From NCBI GenBank assembly GCA_964638635.1, contig CAZXAQ010000001.1:1-64000 (forward strand): a stretch of 64,000 nt of DNA, in the 5' to 3' direction. The translations under genes were made by a program, and so were the position numbers. Positions 27,154 to 36,855 of the stretch are shown piece after piece. Position 1 is the first letter of the stretch; each line of letters starts with the position of its first letter. The stretch is from SZUA-430 sp964638635. GTDB taxonomy: Bacteria; Pseudomonadota; Alphaproteobacteria; Micropepsales; Micropepsaceae. Below the pieces are notes generated by a model that saw only the letters and a program-made list of their open reading frames with translations, searched no databases and was not told the origin of the DNA.

Positions 27154-28635
27154 ATGAGGAATTTGGCAATCACAAGGACGGTGCTCGGCCTGGTGCTGAG
27201 CGCTGTGTTACTAGCGCCCAAGACCGCGCAGGCGGAACATTCACGTGATTGGGAGCTTTGCGAGTCTCACGACGAAGACGTGGCAATAGCCGCCTGCACG
27301 CGCATCATCGAGAGTGGCCGCGAGACGCAGGAAAATCTTGCGCGCGCGCATTATCAAAGGGCGGCGGCGTATGACAGCAAAGACGATCTCGACCGTGCAA
27401 TTGATGACTACACCCAGGTTCTGCTTTTGCAGCCAACCTATTCCGACGCCTATTTCTTTCGCGCCAGGGTGTATTTTCGCAAGCGCGAGTATGACCGCGC
27501 CATTCTAGACTTCAGTCAGCATCTACTGCTGAAGCCGGACGATCCGACCACATACACGTACCGCGCTCTCGCCTACCACAAAGCGGGCCACTACGATAAG
27601 GCGATTGACGACTACACCAAATCAGTCCTGTTGAGCCCAAAGTGGCAGTTGCCCTACCAAGGCCGTGGGGACACCTATCTCGACAACGGTGAATACGACA
27701 AGGCTATTGGCGACTATGACGAAGCCATACAGCTTGTCGGGGGCAATTGGCCTTACGTATTAGGCAAGCGCGGCTGGGCCTACTTCAAGAAGCAGAACTT
27801 CGACCAAGCTATTGCGGACGCCAAACACGCCGCCGAGCTCGCGCCAGCCACACCTTCGATCTTGGAAAACCTCGCCAAGATCGAAGAAGGCAGGCGCGCC
27901 TGGCTCGCGCGGACGCAGTCGCAACCGACGGGACGGCGCGTCGCGCTCATCATCGGTAACGGCGTCTACCGGACGACGACACCGTTGCCGAATGCGATTC
28001 ACGATGCCGAGGATGTGGCACGGGAGCTCAAAAAGCTTGGCTATGAGATTTTCGGCTTTCCAGCAACGAACTTCTCGAAGCGGGCGCTGGCCGAAGCGCT
28101 CGACCAGTTTTCACAGATCTCGGTCGGCGCCACATCGGCCGTCATTTGGTACTCCGGCCACGGCCAGCAAAGCAGCTACGGTGACGATGAAAGGGCGAGC
28201 CTCTATGATTGGATCATTCCCGTCGATGCCGTAATCAAGCGCCGCGCCGACGTCGCCAACAACGCGCTTCGCGTGGACACGCTAATCAACGCAGTGCTCG
28301 CCGCGAAGCAGGTACGGCTCGTGGTCATCGACGCCTGCCGCAACAACACGTTCTGGAACGAGACCCGCGGCGTCAGCCGCAAGAGCGTGGAGCGCGCCAG
28401 CGTCCTCGTCGTCTACTCCGCACAACCTGGCAACGTCGCGATCGACGACATCGGCGGCCGCAACTCGCCGTTCGCCCAAGCGTTCATCGAAACGCTGCGC
28501 GCCGATCCGCGGCGCGACGTGCAAAAGCTGTTCGACGCGGTCACCGGCCGCACCGCGCAGTTGACGCAAGGCGAACAGCGCCCCCAACCGATCGGCGGCC
28601 TGGGCACCGGCGAAGTCACCCCCCTGGTACCCTGA
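27154..28635 (+). CDS. Exported TPR-caspase ("PATNFSKR" sub-family, second copy)
   Basis: The 493-residue protein has a signal peptide (MRNLAITRTVLGLVLSAVLL), a Cys-pair module (DWELCESHDEDVAIAAC), five TPR units and a caspase domain with His336 (WYSGHGQQSSYGDDE) and Cys395 (VIDACRNNTFW). It is the close relative of the copy at 24281; both end GTGExTPLxP. The two flank the lysozyme, so one probably arose from the other by duplication across or together with it. About 196 bases upstream without a gene should hold its promoter. Confidence 0.95.
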   Translation: MRNLAITRTVLGLVLSAVLLAPKTAQAEHSRDWELCESHDEDVAIAACTRIIESGRETQENLARAHYQRAAAYDSKDDLDRAIDDYTQVLLLQPTYSDAYFFRARVYFRKREYDRAILDFSQHLLLKPDDPTTYTYRALAYHKAGHYDKAIDDYTKSVLLSPKWQLPYQGRGDTYLDNGEYDKAIGDYDEAIQLVGGNWPYVLGKRGWAYFKKQNFDQAIADAKHAAELAPATPSILENLAKIEEGRRAWLARTQSQPTGRRVALIIGNGVYRTTTPLPNAIHDAEDVARELKKLGYEIFGFPATNFSKRALAEALDQFSQISVGATSAVIWYSGHGQQSSYGDDERASLYDWIIPVDAVIKRRADVANNALRVDTLINAVLAAKQVRLVVIDACRNNTFWNETRGVSRKSVERASVLVVYSAQPGNVAIDDIGGRNSPFAQAFIETLRADPRRDVQKLFDAVTGRTAQLTQGEQRPQPIGGLGTGEVTPLVP

Positions 28636-28787
28636 GATGGCGGCAAACCAAGCTCGCGAGATTCGCGCCGTGCGCGCAATGCAGTGCGGTCCTTACGTCG
28701 ATTGGGGGAGCGCGGAGCGCGCATCAAAAAGTGCAATCCAGCTGCCTAGCTTCTAAACTAAGACGCGGCACTTTGAGGAGGTCCGAC

Positions 28788-29222
28788 ATGCGTGGAATTG
28801 TTCTTGCTGCGGCCGCGTTGATTGCGGCGTTGTGCGTTGCTTTTGCAAAACAGGTTCTCGTCAGCCAAGCGGGCGAATCCGGCGCCTTCTTCGACCGCGT
28901 GAGCGCAGTCCTCGATCGCCAGTTCGGGACCGCCAAGCCGGCCGCAGTGGTGGCCGCCGCGCCGAGCCCGCGCAGCGACGGCGGGCTAGCCCCGGCCGCC
29001 CCGATTCCACCCGAACTCGCCGCGGTGTCGAAGCTGACCGCCGAGCAATACGCAGCCCTCACCCGCAGCGAACTCAGCGCCATGAAAGCCGACCTGATCC
29101 GCGACGCCGAAGACCGCGACCGCGACGGCTTCTGGATGGACGTCCGCCTGAACGCGCTGTTCCTGGTGTTGGGGCTCGTGTTCCCGATGATGCTCGCGCG
29201 CATGAGCGGCGGGCGCCGCTGA
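28788..29222 (+). CDS. Small two-helix membrane protein of unknown function
   Basis: The 144-residue protein starts with a hydrophobic helix (MRGIVLAAAALIAALCVAFA) and ends with another (LNALFLVLGLVFPMMLARMS), with an Ala/Pro-rich and then charged central part (KADLIRDAEDRDRDGFWMD). TGAGGAGGTCCGAC before the ATG is a near-ideal ribosome binding site, which supports expression. It has no known domain. It precedes the caspase-tail fossil by 25 bases and the long TPR-caspase operon. Confidence 0.72.
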   Translation: MRGIVLAAAALIAALCVAFAKQVLVSQAGESGAFFDRVSAVLDRQFGTAKPAAVVAAAPSPRSDGGLAPAAPIPPELAAVSKLTAEQYAALTRSELSAMKADLIRDAEDRDRDGFWMDVRLNALFLVLGLVFPMMLARMSGGRR

Positions 29223-29247
29223 CATATCGGCCGCGAGGAAACGCCCA

Positions 29248-29529
29248 ATGAACCCATCCAACAAGACACTATCTACGCCGCATTCCGATCGGCGCCATCG
29301 TCATTCTCACAAGTGGGGGCATGTTGCCCGCGGTTGCACGGTCGCAATCGACCTCGCGCTGCCGTTCGCGCAAGCGTTCCTGGCTGAGATGCGCAAAGGC
29401 GCCAAACGCGACGTGCGCCAGCCGATGAGCGGCGTCCAAGGTGGCGTCATGGGTCTCACCAAAGGCGAACAGAGACCGCAAATCGACGACGGGCTCGCAA
29501 CGGCGGATACCGTGGCCCTCGCGCCGTGA
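29248..29529 (+). pseudogene. TPR-caspase remnant: N-terminal leader and C-terminal tail only
   Basis: The open frame of 93 codons ends with the complete tail of an array member, from LPFAQAFLAEMRKGAKRDVR at 29359 to the stop, matching the copy at 29553 nearly residue for residue. The first 37 codons do not match in this frame, but in another frame the same DNA reads IPIGAIVILTSGGMLPAVAR, which looks like a signal peptide. The likely history is loss of about 1.5 kb of TPR and caspase between leader and tail. GAGGAAAC precedes the ATG, so a short product could still be made. Confidence 0.7.
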
Positions 29530-29552
29530 TGAGAAGACATGGGGGAACTCTT

Positions 29553-31280
29553 ATGAATCGGATTGCTGCCGCACTCTTGGCGCTAGGCGCCTTCGTCTGG
29601 ATCGCAGGCACCTCTCGCGCCGGCTACGACGACGATTGGAAAGCGTGCAAGGGCAGCGAGCCCGAATTCTCGATCGATCAGCAAATCGCCGGCTGCACCG
29701 GCGTCATCAATTCGGGGCGGCCGAGCCAGTCGCGATTGGTGAGTGCCTACAACAATCGGGGTTTGGCCTACAACGCCAAAGGCGAGCATGATCGCGCGAT
29801 TCAGGATTATGACGAAGCCCTCAAGCTCGACCCGGACAAGGCCTCCACCTACAACAATCGCGGCGTCGCCTACGGCGACAAGCGCGACCACGACCGAGCA
29901 CTCCAGGACTTCAACGAGGCTATCAAGCGCGAGCCGGATAACACACTCTATTACAGAAACCGCGCGCAGGAGTATGAAGGGACGAAAGAATTCGAGCTGG
30001 CGATCGCAGATTTCGATCGGGCGATCAAGCTAAAGCCGAGAGAGGCCAGTTACTACGATGAACGATGCTTTGCCCATTTTGAATGGGCCGCTTCAAAATT
30101 CCCCGCAGGCGAAGCTCGCGAGCGGAAATTGGACGAGGCCATTCGGGATTGTGATCAAGCGATCAATCTGAAGCCGGACAGCGCCGATGCGTACGAGACG
30201 CGCGCCAGGGTCAATAACTTTCGGGACCAATATGATCGCGCAATCAGTGACATCAGCGAAGCCATACGTTTGGAACGCGGCAGCAACTTTGTGCACTATT
30301 TGTTTCGCGGAATCTTTTACGAACGCAAGGGCGATTACGAACACGCCGTTGAGGATTACACGAGTGCGATTGCGCTCGAACCCAACAGCAGTAGCGTATT
30401 TCTGTATCGCTGTCAGGCGCACATGAAGAAAGGGCGCGCCAGCGACATTGACCTTGCCATGGCGGACTGCGAGCGGGCCGTCAAACTTTCACCTGACTGG
30501 ATCGACGCCAAAGAGGGATTTTCCCGGGCGCGCAGTGCGAAGGAAGCCTTGCTCGCCCAGGCCAATGCCAAGGGAACGGGTGCGCACATTGCACTTGTCA
30601 TCGGCAACAGCACGTACCTCGCCGCGCCGCCGTTGCCGAACGCGCGCAACGACGCGGAGGATGTGGCGAAGGAACTCGAAAAACTCGGCTACAAAATCTA
30701 CGGCTATCCGAAGACCGACTTCACGAAGAGCGAGATGACGCTTGTGATGGAGGACTTCAAGAAGGCCTCCGTAGGCGCCGCGGCCGCGGTCGTCTGGTAC
30801 TCCGGCCACGGCCAGCAGATGACCGAGGAAGGATCCGAAGTGCCGAACGACTGGGTCGTGCCGGTGGATGCAAAGATCTCGAAGCGCGCGGAGGTGGCGC
30901 CGAACGCGATCCGCCTCGACACCCTGAAGATCGCGGTGCTGGCCGCCAAGCAACTCCGCATGGTCGTGATCGACGCCTGCCGCAACAACCCGTTCTACAC
31001 CGGCACGCGCGCGACCCGCGGCATGGGCCGCTCGCCGCCGACGCCGGGGGTGCTGCTGATCCAGTCGACGCAACCCGGTAACATCGCCCAAGACGGCGAC
31101 GGCCGGAACTCCCCGTTCGCGCAAGCGTTCCTCGCCGAAATGCGCAAGGGTGCCAAACGCGACGTGCGCCAACTGATGAGCGGCGTCCAAGGCGGCGTCA
31201 TGGGCCTCACCAAAGGCGACCAAAAACCGCAGATCGATGACGGCCTCGCGACCGCCGACACTGTGGCGCTGGCGCCGTGA
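29553..31280 (+). CDS. Exported TPR-caspase, first gene of the seven-gene caspase operon
   Basis: The 575-residue protein starts at ATG 29553 (GGGGGAA seven bases upstream), giving MNRIAAALLALGAFVWIAGT as signal peptide. The Cys-pair module is DDDWKACKGSEPEFSIDQQI with GC following. About seven TPR units reach residue 340; some are degenerate, including one with an insertion (ASKFPAGEARERK). The caspase domain has His419 (WYSGHGQQMTEEG) and Cys476 (VIDACRNNPFY). It resembles the frameshifted gene at 10021-11006 in its leader (DDDWKACKGSEP) and the copy at 36856 in the first half of the caspase domain (KTDFTKSEMTLVME). The tail is PQIDDGLATADTVALAP. Confidence 0.95.
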   Translation: MNRIAAALLALGAFVWIAGTSRAGYDDDWKACKGSEPEFSIDQQIAGCTGVINSGRPSQSRLVSAYNNRGLAYNAKGEHDRAIQDYDEALKLDPDKASTYNNRGVAYGDKRDHDRALQDFNEAIKREPDNTLYYRNRAQEYEGTKEFELAIADFDRAIKLKPREASYYDERCFAHFEWAASKFPAGEARERKLDEAIRDCDQAINLKPDSADAYETRARVNNFRDQYDRAISDISEAIRLERGSNFVHYLFRGIFYERKGDYEHAVEDYTSAIALEPNSSSVFLYRCQAHMKKGRASDIDLAMADCERAVKLSPDWIDAKEGFSRARSAKEALLAQANAKGTGAHIALVIGNSTYLAAPPLPNARNDAEDVAKELEKLGYKIYGYPKTDFTKSEMTLVMEDFKKASVGAAAAVVWYSGHGQQMTEEGSEVPNDWVVPVDAKISKRAEVAPNAIRLDTLKIAVLAAKQLRMVVIDACRNNPFYTGTRATRGMGRSPPTPGVLLIQSTQPGNIAQDGDGRNSPFAQAFLAEMRKGAKRDVRQLMSGVQGGVMGLTKGDQKPQIDDGLATADTVALAP

Positions 31281-31347
31281 TGGAACATATACGCAAATCT
31301 ACATCGCGACTTTGCTGACGCGGCTGAAGCTAGGGGATGTTAGTGGA

Positions 31348-33027
31348 ATGAAGCGCTTTTCAACTGCGGTACTGGTGGCGTTGGCGGCGGCGGTTCTGCC
31401 CGCTCAAGCTGACTATGATGAAGACTGGCGGGCCTGCGAAGGGGAAGAGCCGGAGTACTCGCTCGATCAGCAAATCGCCGGCTGTACCGGTGTCATCAAC
31501 TCTGGCCGGGCGAGCAAATCAAGACTTTCTAAAGCGCACAAATACCGTGGCATGGCGTACACGGACCAATTCAAAGTCGACCGCGCGATCCAGGACTTCG
31601 ACGAAGCGATCAAACTCAACCCGGACGACTCGGCGGCCTACCACTACCGGGCCTGGGCCTACTATCTGACGGGTCAGATCGACCAGGCAATCCGAGACTA
31701 TGATGAGGCTATTCGTTTGAGCCCGGGGGAAGCAGAGGCTTATGTTAACCGGGGCCTCGCGCGCTGCATGCGGGAATTCGACGGTGCGCTTGAGGACTTC
31801 GCAAAGGGGATCAAGCTGGAGCCAAACGCGAACAACTACTTTGGCCGAAGCCATTGCTACAAAAGGCATCAACAATACGACCGAGCAATCGCAGATCTCG
31901 ACCGCGTAGTTGAGCTTGAACCCAAAAACGCTTCCTTTCGATCGGCGCGTGCGGAGACGTATGCAGCGGCGGGCGATTTCGCTCGCGCGATCGAAGACTA
32001 CAGCGCGGCAATTCGTCTACAGCCGGGTAATCCGCTATACTTCGGACACCGCGGAGATGCTCATTTCGGGCTCGGTCAATATGAGCGCGCATTCCAGGAT
32101 TATGATCAAGCGATCAAACTAGGCCCCAACAATTCGTGGCTGGGATATTTGTTTCGGTGCAGGGCGTACTTAAGGAAAGGAGGGCTCGCCGAGTTCGACC
32201 AAGCAATTGCGGATTGCGAACATGCACTAAAGCTTGACCCGGCTTTAGCGGCGGCCAAGAGCTATCGTGACGAAGCCCGTGCGGCGAAAGAGGCGTTGCT
32301 TGCCCAAGCGAATGCTGCTGCAACGGGAGCACGCGTCGCGCTCATCATCGGGAACAGCGTGTATTTGAATGCTCCACGTTTGCCCAACGCGCGCAACGAT
32401 GTGGAGGATGTGGCAAACGAACTCAAAAAGCTTGGCTACAGAGTTTTCGGCTTTCCCGAGACGGACTTCACCAGAAGTGGCATGATACTTGAGATCGAGG
32501 CTTTCAAGAAAGCGTCGATCGGTTCGGCGGCCGCTGTTGTTTGGTATTCCGGTCACGGGCAGCAGATGGTAGAGGATGGGGCTGACTTCGCGAACGACTT
32601 CGTCATCCCGATCGACGCGAAAATCGACAGCCGCGCCGACGTGGCGCGGAACGCCATCCGCCTCGATACGTTGAAGACTGCGGTGCTAGCCGCCAAGCGG
32701 TTGCGTATGGTCGTGATCGATGCCTGTCGTAACAACCCATTCTACACCGGCGAACGTGCGAGCCGCGGTATGGGCCGCAGCCCGCCGACGCAAGGCGTCT
32801 TGCTGATCCAGTCAACCCAGCCCGGCAATGTCGCCCAAGACGGGGACAGCAGGAATTCTCCGTTCGCAAAGGCATTTCTCGCCGAGATCCGCAAAGGCGC
32901 CAAGCGCGACGTGCGCCAACTCTTCAGTGCTGTCCAAGGCGGCACGATGGGCTTCACTCGCAACGAACAAAAGCCCCAAATCGACGACGGTCTCGCGACC
33001 GGGGACACCGTGGCGTTGCTACCATGA
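31348..33027 (+). CDS. Exported TPR-caspase, operon gene 2
   Basis: The 559-residue protein starts MKRFSTAVLVALAAAVLPAQ (signal peptide ending in AQA). The Cys-pair module EDWRACEGEEPEYSLDQQIA is followed by seven TPR units, several divergent from the consensus (CMREFDGALEDFAKGIKLEP). The caspase domain begins RVALIIGNSVYLNAPRLPNA; His403 (WYSGHGQQMVEDG) and Cys460 (VIDACRNNPFY) are intact. It shares NDVEDVA and TDFTRSGMILEIEAF with the copy at 40292. The stop overlaps the next start as ATGA, indicating coupled translation. The tail is PQIDDGLATGDTVALLP. Confidence 0.95.
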   Translation: MKRFSTAVLVALAAAVLPAQADYDEDWRACEGEEPEYSLDQQIAGCTGVINSGRASKSRLSKAHKYRGMAYTDQFKVDRAIQDFDEAIKLNPDDSAAYHYRAWAYYLTGQIDQAIRDYDEAIRLSPGEAEAYVNRGLARCMREFDGALEDFAKGIKLEPNANNYFGRSHCYKRHQQYDRAIADLDRVVELEPKNASFRSARAETYAAAGDFARAIEDYSAAIRLQPGNPLYFGHRGDAHFGLGQYERAFQDYDQAIKLGPNNSWLGYLFRCRAYLRKGGLAEFDQAIADCEHALKLDPALAAAKSYRDEARAAKEALLAQANAAATGARVALIIGNSVYLNAPRLPNARNDVEDVANELKKLGYRVFGFPETDFTRSGMILEIEAFKKASIGSAAAVVWYSGHGQQMVEDGADFANDFVIPIDAKIDSRADVARNAIRLDTLKTAVLAAKRLRMVVIDACRNNPFYTGERASRGMGRSPPTQGVLLIQSTQPGNVAQDGDSRNSPFAKAFLAEIRKGAKRDVRQLFSAVQGGTMGFTRNEQKPQIDDGLATGDTVALLP

Positions 33028-35228
33028 TGCAAGAAAGCGCATCACCCGTGCGGAAGTGGCTCGCAGTCGCCGTGGTGACCGTTGCCGCCGCTCTCTCGCC
33101 TGCGGTCGCGCAGACCCCGCAAGATCTGGCCTGCGCCAACGGGACAGATTCCGATCAAAAAATCCACGACTGCACGGTTGCGATCAGTTCGGGCCGCTAC
33201 AGCGGCGCCGACCTTGCGTGGGCCTACAATAATCGCGGAGCTGCCTATAACGCCAAGAGTGAGCACGACCGCGCGATTCAAGACCTCGATCAAGCGATCA
33301 CGCTGCAGCCTGACTATGCCGAAGCCTACAAGAACCGCGGCAACGCGTACGCCGACAAAGGCCAATACGACCGCGCGATACAGAACTACAACCAGGCGAT
33401 CAGGTTGAAGCCGGACTATGCCGTTGCGTATCGCAACCGCGGTACTGTCTACGCCGAACAGAGCCAATACGACCGCGCCATACAGGACTACGACCAAGCA
33501 ATCAGGCTGAAGCCGGACTATGCCGATGCCTACGTCGATCGCGGCAATGCTTACAACGGCAAGGGGCAATACGACCGCGCGATCCAAGATTTCGACCAAG
33601 CAATCAAGCTGAACCCAAACTATGCCGGTACCTACAACAACCGCGGTAATGCCTACCGCGGCAAGGGGCAATATGACCGCGCAATCCAGGACTACGACCA
33701 GGCGATCAGACTAAAACCGGACTTCGTCCTTGCGTACAACAACCGCGGCACTGTCTACGCCGAACAGGGCCAATACGACCGGGCCATACAGGACTACGAC
33801 CAAGCAATCAGGCTGAAGCCGGACTACGCCGATGTCTACGTCAATCGCGGCAATGCTTACAACGGCAAGGGTCTATACGACCGCGCGATCCAAGATTTCG
33901 ACCAAGCGATCAGACTGAAGCCAAATTCTGATTGGGCCTATAACAACCGTGGCAATGCCTACAACGGCAAGGGTCAGTATGACCGGGCGATCCAAGACTT
34001 CGGCCAAGCGATCAAGCTGAACCCAAACTACGCCGGCGCTTACGACAATCGCGGCAATGCTTATAACGGCAAAGGCGACTACGACAGAGCGATCCAAGAC
34101 TTCGACCAAGCGATAAAGCTGAATCCAAACTATGCCGGTACCTACAACAACCGCGGGAACGCCTACCATGGCAAGGGTCAATACGACCGCGCGATCCAAG
34201 ACTTCGACCAGGCGATTAGGTTGAAGCCGGACTATGCCGGCGCATACAACAATCGCGGCAACGCCTACAACGCCAAGGGCCAGTACGATCGCGCAATCCA
34301 GGACTTCAACCAGGCGGTTCAGCTGGATCGGAGCGACGGCAAATACTGGGGTAACCGCGGGTTCTCCTATCTCAAAAAGGGCAGTCTCCGCGATCTCGAT
34401 CAAGCGATCGCTGACAGCGAACAGGCGCTTAGGCTCAATCCAAACCTAACCTACGTGAAAACTAACCTTGATGAAGCAAAGAAGATAAGAGAAGCCTTGT
34501 TCGCGCAAGCGAACGCGCAAGGCACCGGCGCGCGCGTGGCGCTCGTCATCGGCAACGCGAACTATTTGGCCGCGCCGCCTTTGCCGAACGCGCGCAACGA
34601 TGCGGAGGACGTGGCGAAGGAACTGAAAAAGCTCGGCTACAAGATCTTCGGCTATCCAAGAACGGACTTCACGAGAAGCGACATGCTTCTCGAACTCGAA
34701 ACTTTCAAAAAAGCCTCCATCGGCGCTTCTGCCGCCGTGGTCTGGTACTCCGGCCACGGCCAGCAGATGACCGAGGACGACGCCGAGACCCCGAACGACT
34801 GGGTCGTGCCGGTGGACGCGAAGATTGCAAAGAGCGCCGAGGTGGCGCCAAACGCCATCCGCCTCGACAGCTTGAAGATCGCGGTGCTGGCCGCCAAGCA
34901 ACTCCGCATGGTCGTGATCGACGCCTGCCGCAACAACCCGTTCTACACCGGCTCGCGCTCCACCCGCGGCATGGGTCGCAGCGTGGCCATGCCCGGTGTG
35001 CTCCTCATCCAATCGACCCAACCCGGCAACATCGCCCAAGACGGCGAAGGCCGGAACTCCCCGTTCGCGCAAGCGTTCCTCGCCGAGATGCGCAAAGGCC
35101 CCAAGCGCGACGTCCGCCAACTGATGAGTGGCGTGCAGGGCGGCGTCCTGGGCCTGACCCGAGGCGAACAGAAACCGCAGATCGACGACGGGCTGGCGAC
35201 GGCAGACACCGTGGCCCTGGCGCCGTAG
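33024..35228 (+). CDS. Exported TPR-caspase with the longest TPR array, operon gene 3
   Basis: The 734-residue protein is the largest TPR-caspase here. A second ATG directly follows the first; either gives the signal peptide (KWLAVAVVTVAAALSPAVAQ). After the Cys-pair module come twelve TPR units, eleven in an uninterrupted 34-residue register with consensus YDRAIQDFDQAIKLNPNYAG. The caspase domain carries His578 (WYSGHGQQMTEDD) and Cys635 (VIDACRNNPFY). Bases 34845-35155 are identical, as far as I can read, to 37969-38279 in the copy at 36856. The start overlaps the previous stop by four bases; the next gene follows after 18 bases. Confidence 0.95.
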   Translation: MMQESASPVRKWLAVAVVTVAAALSPAVAQTPQDLACANGTDSDQKIHDCTVAISSGRYSGADLAWAYNNRGAAYNAKSEHDRAIQDLDQAITLQPDYAEAYKNRGNAYADKGQYDRAIQNYNQAIRLKPDYAVAYRNRGTVYAEQSQYDRAIQDYDQAIRLKPDYADAYVDRGNAYNGKGQYDRAIQDFDQAIKLNPNYAGTYNNRGNAYRGKGQYDRAIQDYDQAIRLKPDFVLAYNNRGTVYAEQGQYDRAIQDYDQAIRLKPDYADVYVNRGNAYNGKGLYDRAIQDFDQAIRLKPNSDWAYNNRGNAYNGKGQYDRAIQDFGQAIKLNPNYAGAYDNRGNAYNGKGDYDRAIQDFDQAIKLNPNYAGTYNNRGNAYHGKGQYDRAIQDFDQAIRLKPDYAGAYNNRGNAYNAKGQYDRAIQDFNQAVQLDRSDGKYWGNRGFSYLKKGSLRDLDQAIADSEQALRLNPNLTYVKTNLDEAKKIREALFAQANAQGTGARVALVIGNANYLAAPPLPNARNDAEDVAKELKKLGYKIFGYPRTDFTRSDMLLELETFKKASIGASAAVVWYSGHGQQMTEDDAETPNDWVVPVDAKIAKSAEVAPNAIRLDSLKIAVLAAKQLRMVVIDACRNNPFYTGSRSTRGMGRSVAMPGVLLIQSTQPGNIAQDGEGRNSPFAQAFLAEMRKGPKRDVRQLMSGVQGGVLGLTRGEQKPQIDDGLATADTVALAP
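33222..34343 (+). repeat. Eleven 102-bp tandem repeats encoding TPR units
   Basis: Unit boundaries checked at 33222, 33324, 33630 and 34242 all fall on multiples of exactly 102 bases, so no indel has broken the register. A higher-order period of 306 bases is also visible: the block around 33441 (GTVYAEQSQ) recurs around 33747 (GTVYAEQGQ). The near-identity of units at DNA level points to recent unit duplication or conversion. Confidence 0.9.
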
Positions 35229-35246
35229 GAACCCGGGACCCGAGAA

Positions 35247-36848
35247 ATGAAACACACCGCAACGATTGCACTGCTTCTGATCGGCGGCAGCTTCTTTCTC
35301 GCCAGTCCAACAGAGTTCCCGAGGGCCGCGCACGCCCAATCGGCGCCGCGTTGCAGCTACGAACAAGACGTCACCAAACCTCAAGACGTCATCACGGCCT
35401 GCACCGCTACCATCAACGCCCGCGGAAAGACGCCAAAAGACCTCGCACGCGCCTATTCCAACCGCTGTGCGGCGCTGGGAGAGGTCGGCCAACCTGAGAA
35501 AGCACTGGCGGACTGCACGAAGGCGATCGAACTCGATCCGACGCTAGGTGAAGCCCTTCGCCGCCGGGCAGCCATAAACCTTGATCTCGATCAACCAAGC
35601 CGTTCTATCGCCGACAGCACCCGCGCAATCCAACTCGATCCGACCGACTACAAGGCCTATAACAACCGCGGCAATGCCTACCGAAGCAAGAGCCAATACG
35701 CCCGCGCGATCCAGGATTATACCCAAGCGATCAAACTGAGGCCTGACTTTGCCCGCGCCTACTACAACCGTGGCATTGCTTACCGACACGAGGGTCAACA
35801 TGACAACGCGATCCGGGACTACACCCAAGCGATCAAACTAAAGCCGGATTTTCCCGACGCCTATAGCAATCGCGGGATTGCCCACGCGGCCAAGGGCCAA
35901 TACGACCGCGCGATAGCGGACTTCAACAAGGCCATCTCGGCCCCGAACAGGCGCGAACCGGCATTGGACTTCGGCAATCGCGGCTATGCCTATCTGAAGA
36001 AGGGCTCGCTGACGGACCTCACCCAAGCCATCGCTGACACCGAACGTGCGCTCAGGCTTGATCCAAACCTGCCCTTCGTACGAGACAACCTCGAAGAGGC
36101 GCGTCGCATCAAAGAAGCCCTACTCGCGCAGGCGCACGCGCAAAGCACCGGCGCACGCGTCGCGCTCGTGATCGGCAATGCCGTCTACGACAACGACCGG
36201 CAGATTCCAAATGCCGCAAACGACGCGAATGACGTCGCGAAGGCGTTGGGGAACCTCGGCTACAAAGTCACGATCAAAACCAACCTCAAGATCGCCGGCA
36301 TGCGCGCTGAACTTGGCCGCTTCGCCAAATCTTCCATCGGCGCCGATGCCGCCGTCGTCTGGTACTCCGGCCACGGCCAGCAGATGCGGGAGGAAGGCGC
36401 GGAGAACGCCGACGACTACGTCATCCCGGTCGATGCGCAGATCAACCGCCGCGCCGACGTCGCCAAGAACGCGATCCGCGTCGACACCGTCACGACCGCG
36501 GTCACCGCGGCCAAGCAGCTCCGGATGGTCGTGATCGACGCCTGCCGTAACTCGCGCTTCTGGAGTGAGACCCGCGGCGCGGCGCGACGTAACGTCGAGC
36601 GGCCCGGCGTGCTCATCATCTATTCCGCCCAGCCCGGCAACGTCGCGATCGACGACCTCGGCGACGGCAGCCGCAACTCCCCGTTCGCCCGCGCGTTCTT
36701 GGACGCGCTAAAGGAAGGCCCGAAGCGCGACGTGCGCCTCTTGTTCAGTGACGTCGTGGGCCGCACACGCAAACTCACCAACAACGACCAATCCCCCCAA
36801 CCCATCGATGGCCTCGCCACCGGTGACGCCATGGCCTTGGCGCAGTGA
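35247..36848 (+). CDS. Exported TPR-caspase ("YDND" sub-family), operon gene 4
   Basis: The 533-residue protein has a signal peptide (MKHTATIALLLIGGSFFLAS) and a leader module with Cys in RCSYEQDVTKPQDVITAC. Six TPR units follow; the first two (EKALADCTKAIELDPTLGEA and RSIADSTRAIQLDPTDYKAY) are nearly the same as in the copy at 40292. The caspase part belongs with the copy at 16050 (AVYDNDRQIPNAANDANDVA, KTNLKIAGMRAEL), with His376 and Cys433 (VIDACRNSRFW). The protein thus combines TPR units of one sub-family with the peptidase of another. It ends QPIDGLATGDAMALAQ, eight bases before the next start codon. Confidence 0.95.
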   Translation: MKHTATIALLLIGGSFFLASPTEFPRAAHAQSAPRCSYEQDVTKPQDVITACTATINARGKTPKDLARAYSNRCAALGEVGQPEKALADCTKAIELDPTLGEALRRRAAINLDLDQPSRSIADSTRAIQLDPTDYKAYNNRGNAYRSKSQYARAIQDYTQAIKLRPDFARAYYNRGIAYRHEGQHDNAIRDYTQAIKLKPDFPDAYSNRGIAHAAKGQYDRAIADFNKAISAPNRREPALDFGNRGYAYLKKGSLTDLTQAIADTERALRLDPNLPFVRDNLEEARRIKEALLAQAHAQSTGARVALVIGNAVYDNDRQIPNAANDANDVAKALGNLGYKVTIKTNLKIAGMRAELGRFAKSSIGADAAVVWYSGHGQQMREEGAENADDYVIPVDAQINRRADVAKNAIRVDTVTTAVTAAKQLRMVVIDACRNSRFWSETRGAARRNVERPGVLIIYSAQPGNVAIDDLGDGSRNSPFARAFLDALKEGPKRDVRLLFSDVVGRTRKLTNNDQSPQPIDGLATGDAMALAQ

Positions 36849-36855
36849 GATCGAG

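Noticed and set aside
33222..34343. Direct repeats considered as a CRISPR array
   Set aside because: The period is 102 bases with no unique spacers, the frame is open throughout, and each unit encodes a TPR.
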